A stretch of DNA of 64,000 bases, from assembly GCF_003290445.1 (NCBI RefSeq), contig NZ_CP021781.1, positions 186,001 to 250,000 on the forward strand, given 5' to 3'. The notes under the pieces are model-generated. The model saw only the letters and a program-made list of their open reading frames with translations. It had not been told where the DNA came from and searched no databases. This DNA comes from Francisella adeliensis. Lineage in GTDB: Bacteria > Pseudomonadota > Gammaproteobacteria > Francisellales > Francisellaceae. Position numbers and translations under genes: made by a program. This document shows, piece by piece, positions 58,964 through 64,000 of the stretch. Within the stretch, counting starts at the first letter, position 1. The number at the start of each line of letters is the position of its first letter.

Positions 58964-59866
58964 ATGGACAAATCTCTCTTAAAACCTAAGTACTGGGGGA
59001 TTTGGTTAGCTATTTTTATAGCTAAAATCCTCGTTAATACACTTCCTTATAAAGCTTTGATGAAACTCGCAGTTTTTATTGGTAAGCTTGCTAAACCATT
59101 GGTTAAAAAGCGTAATAAGATAGCGTATATTAATCTTAAAATTGCATTCCCAGAAAAGTCAGAATCTGAAATTCAGCACCTAGTTGAAGAAAGTTATAAA
59201 TCTGCTTGTATGGCAGGGTTTGAAAGCTTGATAGCATGGTTTATGTCTGATAAAAAATTCAAAAAAATACCTGTTGATGAAAGTGAGTTTGAAACTTTTA
59301 GAACTACACATGAAAATCTAGATAGACCTTTGATGTCTTTAGGTTTTCACTTTCATACTTTAGAGATAGCTGGTAGATACTGTGGAGATACCTTTAAGCC
59401 TTTGAGTCTTATTTATCAAAAGCATAAGCATCCAGTGATGGAGCATGTAATTACCTCTTCACGCTTAAAGTATGTTGAAAAATGTTTTGAGCGTAAAAAT
59501 ATGCTGACGGTAATAAAAAGTTTAAGAGGACGCATGACACTCTGGTATGCCCCAGACCAAGATTTTAAAGAGCATAGTATTTTTGTGCCTTTTTTTGGCA
59601 AGCTTTGCTCTACTTTGGTGGTTACTCCATGGTTAGCAAGGAAAACAAAGTCTATAGTTATCCCAACATATTATGTAAGGAATAAAGATTTATCAGGCTA
59701 TAAAATGATTTCTGGTGAGCCAATTGAGTTTTCAGGTAATGACTATGAAGATGCATTGCTTGTTAATAAGTTTCTTGAAAGTGCAATTCGTAAATATCCA
59801 GAGCAATATCTATGGCAACATCGTCGTTATAAAACTCGTCCAGATGGTGAGCCAAAAATTTACTAA
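58964..59866 (+). CDS. lpxL: Lipid A biosynthesis acyltransferase (LpxL/HtrB family), copy 2
   Basis: 300 residues, strongly similar across its length to the gene at 35-958. The shared blocks are LKPKYWGIWL, FHFHTLEIAGRY with the H-x4-E site, [17 protein letters not shown] and the near-identical end [20 protein letters not shown]. It lies six bases after yidC and may be co-transcribed with it. Divergence between copies suggests separate substrates or acyl positions. Confidence 0.92.
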   Translation: MDKSLLKPKYWGIWLAIFIAKILVNTLPYKALMKLAVFIGKLAKPLVKKRNKIAYINLKIAFPEKSESEIQHLVEESYKSACMAGFESLIAWFMSDKKFKKIPVDESEFETFRTTHENLDRPLMSLGFHFHTLEIAGRYCGDTFKPLSLIYQKHKHPVMEHVITSSRLKYVEKCFERKNMLTVIKSLRGRMTLWYAPDQDFKEHSIFVPFFGKLCSTLVVTPWLARKTKSIVIPTYYVRNKDLSGYKMISGEPIEFSGNDYEDALLVNKFLESAIRKYPEQYLWQHRRYKTRPDGEPKIY

Positions 59867-59941
59867 TAAATTATTTACCTACATTTATTTATCCATCTTT
59901 CTTAAGTATGAAAATTATAGTGCAAGTATTTGTATTAAGAG

Positions 59942-59970
59942 TTTATAATTTTTATTACTTTGAGTATAAT
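59942..59970 (+). promoter_or_regulatory. Putative promoter of the tol-pal operon
   Basis: TTTATA (59942-59947), a 17-base spacer and TATAAT (59965-59970), about 50 bases before tolQ in a 155 bp AT-rich gap. A second TATAAT at 59944-59949 lies within the -35 area. Confidence 0.45.
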
Positions 59971-60021
59971 TAATCTTTAGAAATCGTAAGAATATAAAAA
60001 CAGGTTTTTTAGGATTAAATT

Positions 60022-60735
60022 ATGCAAGATATCTCTCTTTCTTTTATTCAGTTGATATGGCACGCTAATTTTGTTGTGCAGCTTATAATGTTGCTCTTAG
60101 TGGTCATGTCGCTATATTCATGGAAAGTTATGATAGAAATGAATACTAGAGTGAAAAAATATAAAGATGAGCAAGTTAAGTTTGATAAACTTTTCTGGGC
60201 TGGTCACCATATTCAGAAGCTTTATGAATATTATTTACAGCATAAAGAAAATATATTTGGTAAATCTGTAATATTTTGTATGGCTCTTAAAGAGTTTAAT
60301 GGTTTAAAAGATACGGGCATTCTTAAAGGTGAAACTATACTGGAAGGTATGGAAAGGACTGTTAGTATAGCAATTTCACAAGAAGCTAAAGAATTGGATA
60401 ATGGCCTTTCAGTACTTGGGATGATTGGTTCAGTTGCACCATATATTGGATTAGTTGGTACTGTATGGGGTATTATGTCTTCATTTAGTGCTCTTGGTGG
60501 TGTTGAGCAAGCAACTATATCTGTGGTTGCTCCACATATTGCTGAAGCTCTTATAGCTACAGCCTTAGGTCTGTTTGTCGCGATTCCTGCTGTTGTTGGG
60601 CATAGTAGGCTTGCTAATCAAGTTGATGATGTTTTGTCAGGATATGAAGCGTTTCAAGATGACTTATGTATATTGTTACTTAAAGAAGCACATAAGGATC
60701 AATTACAACAACCACATAATCAAGAAAATTACTAA
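60022..60735 (+). CDS. tolQ: Tol-Pal system proton channel protein TolQ
   Basis: Inner-membrane stator subunit, ExbB/MotA-like. 237 residues with three transmembrane segments; the last two are in LSVLGMIGSVAPYIGLVGTVW and IAEALIATALGLFVAIPAVV, with conserved Thr. tolR follows after nine bases. ybgC, which precedes tolQ in E. coli, is absent here. Confidence 0.96.
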   Translation: MQDISLSFIQLIWHANFVVQLIMLLLVVMSLYSWKVMIEMNTRVKKYKDEQVKFDKLFWAGHHIQKLYEYYLQHKENIFGKSVIFCMALKEFNGLKDTGILKGETILEGMERTVSIAISQEAKELDNGLSVLGMIGSVAPYIGLVGTVWGIMSSFSALGGVEQATISVVAPHIAEALIATALGLFVAIPAVVGHSRLANQVDDVLSGYEAFQDDLCILLLKEAHKDQLQQPHNQENY

Positions 60736-60744
60736 AGCCATTTT

Positions 60745-61185
60745 ATGAGAAGAAGAAATAAAAAGTTTTTTAGAAAAAAAAGAGCAATGGTTGAGATCAA
60801 TGTAGTACCATACATTGATGTAATGCTTGTATTACTAGTTATATTTATGATTACCACGCCAATTTTAACACAGGGTGTAAAAGTTGATTTGCCGAAAGCA
60901 ACATCAGAAAAAATCCCATCAAATGATAGTAAACCAATAGTTGTTACAGTCAATAAAGATGGTCAATATTTTATAAATCAAGGTGTTGGTAATCCAAAAG
61001 CATCATTAACTGCTTCGAAGCTTAGCTCAGTGGTAATAAGTCTATCAAAACAAAGTGCAGGTAAGCCTGTATATGTGCGAGGAGATAGTCAAGCAAGTTA
61101 TGGTGAGGTTGTTAAAGCGATGGCTCTTATTCAAAAAGCAGGTGTTGATAAAGTGGGGTTAGTTACAGAAGATGGAAAATCTTAA
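60745..61185 (+). CDS. tolR: Tol-Pal system protein TolR
   Basis: ExbD-like partner of TolQ. 146 residues. One membrane helix with the essential Asp in VPYIDVMLVLLVIF and a periplasmic domain with KPVYVRGDSQASYGEVVKAM. It overlaps tolA by 14 bases. Confidence 0.95.
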   Translation: MRRRNKKFFRKKRAMVEINVVPYIDVMLVLLVIFMITTPILTQGVKVDLPKATSEKIPSNDSKPIVVTVNKDGQYFINQGVGNPKASLTASKLSSVVISLSKQSAGKPVYVRGDSQASYGEVVKAMALIQKAGVDKVGLVTEDGKS

Positions 61186-62143
61186 ATCCTACTACCATAA
61201 AGCAAAAATTTTTTGTAAAAAACAAATTGATAAAGATCCATATTTAGCAAAATCAGTGTTAATACATGTAAGTGTTGTTGTCTTGCTATGTATCTTATCA
61301 TTTGTTAGTACGCTGAGATTTAGTTCGCCAACTAATTTTGAAGTCCAGATTAAAGGCAAGCCTAACCACCCAACAGTTATACAAGCTACATCAATTACTA
61401 GTCAAGATTTAGATAAGCAAATACAGTCGTATGAAAATAATCGTGAGCAAGAGAGAAAAGCTCGTCAAGATATTAAAGATGCTAAGCAAGACATAAAAGA
61501 AGCACGAGCAAAAGCTATAAAACAGGCAAAAGCACGAGCAAAAGCAAAAGCTGAGGCTGATCGTAAGGCTAAGTTAGAAGAGCAAAGGAAAGCTAAACTC
61601 GAAGCGAGGCGTAAAGAGCAGAAAAAACAACAAGAGTTAGAGAACCAGAGAAAGATTGCTGAAAAACAGAAGCAACAAAAGCTTGAAGAGCAAAGAAAAA
61701 AAGAGTTGCAAAATAAAAAAGTAAAACAGGAAAAAGCTAAGCTTGAAGCAGAGAAAAAGCGTAAGCAACAAGAGGCAGAAAAACAAAGAAAAGCTCGAGA
61801 AGCACGCCTAGCAAAAGCTAGAGCAGAAGCTCAAGAGTCAGCTCGAAGACAAGTACAAAAAAGTCAAAGTGATTCAGCTATTGCTAGTTACTTAGGTGAG
61901 TATCAGCAACGCATTGAAGATCATTGGGTTAGAGATAATTGTCGGGGAATATATAAATTCCCTAAAGCAATAGCTAGAAATGGTAGCTTTATAAAGCTTA
62001 CAGGAACTACTGGAAATTTCAGGTGTGATCAATCATTAATAGATGCTATTAAAGATACCACACCACCAGCAATAACAAATGATGTGGCAAAACAAAGATT
62101 GCAAGATGAGAATATCAGCTTCTTATTCGATCCATATAAATAA
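61172..62143 (+). CDS. tolA: Tol-Pal system protein TolA
   Basis: Links the inner membrane motor to Pal/TolB. 323 residues: N-terminal membrane segment (about 28-45), a long Lys/Ala/Glu/Gln-rich helix (about 80-225) and a C-terminal globular domain (about 228-323) with IASYLGEYQQRIEDHW and two cysteines. Shorter than E. coli TolA (421), mainly in the helix. Confidence 0.9.
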   Translation: MENLKSYYHKAKIFCKKQIDKDPYLAKSVLIHVSVVVLLCILSFVSTLRFSSPTNFEVQIKGKPNHPTVIQATSITSQDLDKQIQSYENNREQERKARQDIKDAKQDIKEARAKAIKQAKARAKAKAEADRKAKLEEQRKAKLEARRKEQKKQQELENQRKIAEKQKQQKLEEQRKKELQNKKVKQEKAKLEAEKKRKQQEAEKQRKAREARLAKARAEAQESARRQVQKSQSDSAIASYLGEYQQRIEDHWVRDNCRGIYKFPKAIARNGSFIKLTGTTGNFRCDQSLIDAIKDTTPPAITNDVAKQRLQDENISFLFDPYK

Positions 62144-62154
62144 AAAGGTAACAA

Positions 62155-63462
62155 ATGAAAAAGAAAATTTTATATATTACAGTATTTATTTTTATTAGTT
62201 TTAATCTCTATGCGGATTTTGTTGTAAATGTTCGTTCAGGGATAATAAAAAAACCATTAGTTGCAGTAATTTCTAATAACATGATTGATGGTTTTTCAAA
62301 GTCTGTTAACAGTGTTGTGGAGGAAGATTTAGCTCATAATGCTAAGCTAGAATCAAGTATGCCGATACAATATGAAGTTAAAAGTCAAAGTTTAGTACCT
62401 TGGAAAAATATAAAGGCTGATTATGTTGCTTATACGAAATACACTAAAAACTCGTATAATAACTATACAGTAGAAGTTAAAGTCTTAAAAAGAGATGATT
62501 CAAGCTATATTCAGTCAATAACATATAGAAATATCAGTGCTGCTTTAAGTAGAACTCTAGCTCATAAAATCTCGAATTATGTTTATCAAAAAATAACCGG
62601 GGATCAAGGGTTCTTTTTAACTAAACTTGCCTATGTAAAAGTAACTAATCCATACGCAAGATATGGTAGGACGTATGAGCTAATAATCTCAGATTATGAT
62701 GGTTATAATAAGCATACAGTTTTAAGGCAGAAAGATAACCCTATTGCTACACCATCGTGGTCAAGTAATGGTAAGTTTATTGTATACTCTAGCTATAGTG
62801 GTGGTAGTATGGCAGTTTATAAGCTTCAAATTGCTACTGGAAAAGTTACTAGAATATCTAACTTTAAAGGGATTAATAGTGCCGCAGCGTATTCACCTAA
62901 TGATGATATGATTGCTTTAGCCTTATCAAAAGGTTATTCAGATCAGACAAATATTTATATTATGAATCTTGTAAATAAATCTTTAAAGAGATTAACGATT
63001 AATGGTATTAATACAGCTCCAAAATTTTCACCAAACGGTAAGAGTGTAATATTTACCTCAGATAGAGGAGGTAGACCTAATATATATGTTGCACCTATAA
63101 ACTCTAAATACCCTCAATCTTCAAGACTAAGTAGCAAAATATATCAAGGATATGAGCCAAACTATACGCCAAATGGTAAGGACGTAGTATTTATGAATCA
63201 AAGTGCTCGTTCAAAAGGGACGCGGATTGCTGTATTTGATATATCTAATAGTGATCTTAAGATATTAACAAATGGAAAATCCGATGCTTCACCTACTGTT
63301 TCACCTTTTGGTGATATGGTTGCGTATGTAGCTTCGAATTCTAGAGGTTATAATTCTATAGATATGGTATCCTTAAATGGAGATAATCATTTTAGCATAG
63401 TAAATATAGATGATAATAAAACACTTATTCAGTCACCATCGTGGTCACCGAAAAATTTTTAG
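62155..63462 (+). CDS. tolB: Tol-Pal system beta-propeller protein TolB
   Basis: Periplasmic protein that shuttles between TolA and Pal. 435 residues: a signal peptide (1-20), the D1 domain and a six-bladed propeller with repeated [32 protein letters not shown] and [15 protein letters not shown] blades. The end PSWSPKNF is conserved. AAAGGT precedes the ATG. Confidence 0.96.
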   Translation: MKKKILYITVFIFISFNLYADFVVNVRSGIIKKPLVAVISNNMIDGFSKSVNSVVEEDLAHNAKLESSMPIQYEVKSQSLVPWKNIKADYVAYTKYTKNSYNNYTVEVKVLKRDDSSYIQSITYRNISAALSRTLAHKISNYVYQKITGDQGFFLTKLAYVKVTNPYARYGRTYELIISDYDGYNKHTVLRQKDNPIATPSWSSNGKFIVYSSYSGGSMAVYKLQIATGKVTRISNFKGINSAAAYSPNDDMIALALSKGYSDQTNIYIMNLVNKSLKRLTINGINTAPKFSPNGKSVIFTSDRGGRPNIYVAPINSKYPQSSRLSSKIYQGYEPNYTPNGKDVVFMNQSARSKGTRIAVFDISNSDLKILTNGKSDASPTVSPFGDMVAYVASNSRGYNSIDMVSLNGDNHFSIVNIDDNKTLIQSPSWSPKNF

Positions 63463-63471
63463 GGAGGGTTT

Positions 63472-63714
63472 ATGAATATAGTAAATAGATTTTTGATTCT
63501 AACAATAATTGTAGGTTCGCTTTTTAGTTGTGCATGGTATAAAGGTCCTGAACCTTCGGCTGTGGATAGCTCGGGCACTAGTCTTGACGGTTCATCTTTG
63601 GGCGAATCTGGATCAAATACAATTAGTTTGCTTAAGTCTGGAGAAAATTCAGGTGGTAATTTTGCAGACGATGGTGGTAATTTTGAAACTACAGATTTTG
63701 ATAATGTTACTTAA
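63472..63714 (+). CDS. Small acidic lipoprotein between tolB and pal
   Basis: 80 residues: signal peptide with lipobox SLFSC (Cys20), then a mature chain of about 60 residues that is Ser/Gly/Asp-rich and low in complexity (DSSGTSLDGSSLGESGSN, GENSGGNFADDGGNF). GGGAGGG lies seven bases before the ATG, so it is well translated. It starts nine bases after tolB and ends 27 before pal. I do not recognise its family; the setting suggests an accessory envelope lipoprotein of the Tol-Pal system. Confidence 0.8.
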   Translation: MNIVNRFLILTIIVGSLFSCAWYKGPEPSAVDSSGTSLDGSSLGESGSNTISLLKSGENSGGNFADDGGNFETTDFDNVT

Positions 63715-63741
63715 AATAAAAAATAAATGGAGATTAATAGC

Positions 63742-64000
63742 ATGAAAAAGAAAATAATTGGTTTAGCTGTAATAGCCTCAGTATTAGCGTTGGCTAGTTG
63801 TTCTAGTGACAGACCTGATAATAGTGATCTAATAAAAGATAAGTATGCAGGTGTTGATAGTTCAGATGCCTTAGAAATGTCATCAAAAATATTTGGTTCT
63901 GAAAATATGAGTTCAGATGAAGTTTCTAAAATGAAAGAAGAGTTAATGGGTATAAACTGTAGATCTGTGTATTTTGGATTTGATAGTAATGATGTTACTG
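63742..64000 (+). CDS. pal: Peptidoglycan-associated lipoprotein Pal (5' part)
   Basis: Starts at ATG 63742 after ATGGAG and runs off the window after 86 codons. Signal peptide MKKKIIGLAVIASVLALA then lipobox LASC (Cys20). The last residues seen, CRSVYFGFDSNDV, are the beginning of the OmpA-like peptidoglycan-binding domain. Partial by window edge, not by mutation. Confidence 0.93.
   Translation, partial: MKKKIIGLAVIASVLALASCSSDRPDNSDLIKDKYAGVDSSDALEMSSKIFGSENMSSDEVSKMKEELMGINCRSVYFGFDSNDVT

Overview
This AT-rich window (about one third G+C by eye) is a chromosomal core segment of a gamma-proteobacterium of the Francisella type. The protein sequences are close to Francisella EF-P, FtsA/FtsZ and F1Fo subunits. 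The window also carries small lineage-typical genes: a DUF3568 lipoprotein, a CtlX-like amidinohydrolase and scattered type IV pilins. Placement at family level (Francisellaceae) is an inference from remembered sequences; no search was run. Nearly every base is used: no stretch over 300 bp lacks a gene, and I see no rRNA, tRNA, CRISPR array, insertion sequence, prophage or integrase.

Layout. 1-2.5 kb: lipid A acyltransferase, a pilin, EF-P and oligoribonuclease. 2.7-12.7 kb: MATE exporter, Kef-type antiporter, Fur-boxed feoB, pyruvate phosphate dikinase, dtd and tyrA. 12.8-16.2 kb: ftsA-ftsZ-lpxC. 16.4-23.1 kb (mostly minus strand): ssb, recX, recA, secB, an apparently catalytically dead rhodanese, Skp, SppA, then a 2Fe-2S protein (plus strand), CtlX-like hydrolase and folA. 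23.3-29 kb: rpsB-tsf-pyrH-frr-uppS-cdsA-dut-pgsA. 29-36 kb: complete ATP synthase operon atpI-B-E-F-H-A-G-D-C. 36-39.3 kb: lapA-like, tsaD, yraN, a pilin fused to a lectin-like domain, and a DUF3568 lipoprotein followed by a clear rho-independent terminator. 39.5-50.2 kb: rph, ubiC-ubiA, SemiSWEET plus polyol dehydrogenase, htpG with a sigma-32-like promoter, a secreted HNH-like protein, mnmA, a DUF4440-like protein and lepA. 50.4-56.3 kb: rpsT (UUG start), tautomerase, bamE, diaA-like, an MFS exporter divergent from a LysR regulator, yggS, rsmG and a Sel1 protein. 56.5-59.9 kb: rpmH-rnpA-yidD-yidC and a second lipid A acyltransferase. 60-64 kb: tolQRAB, a small extra lipoprotein, and pal, which runs off the right edge.

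The dominant theme is the cell envelope: lipid A (lpxC, two lpxL-type genes), undecaprenyl and phospholipid precursors (uppS, cdsA, pgsA), outer-membrane protein handling (skp, bamE, secB, yidC), Tol-Pal, and division (ftsAZ). Around it sit translation, DNA repair and energy genes. The least conventional items are the pilin/lectin chimera at 37.8-38.7 kb, the Cys-rich secreted protein with HNH-nuclease-like motifs at 45.9-46.7 kb, the small lipoprotein between tolB and pal, the rhodanese lacking its catalytic cysteine ahead of secB-recA, and a second FtsZ C-terminal-peptide-like motif. I did not find a convincing wholly new multi-gene system; most of the window is ordinary housekeeping DNA.
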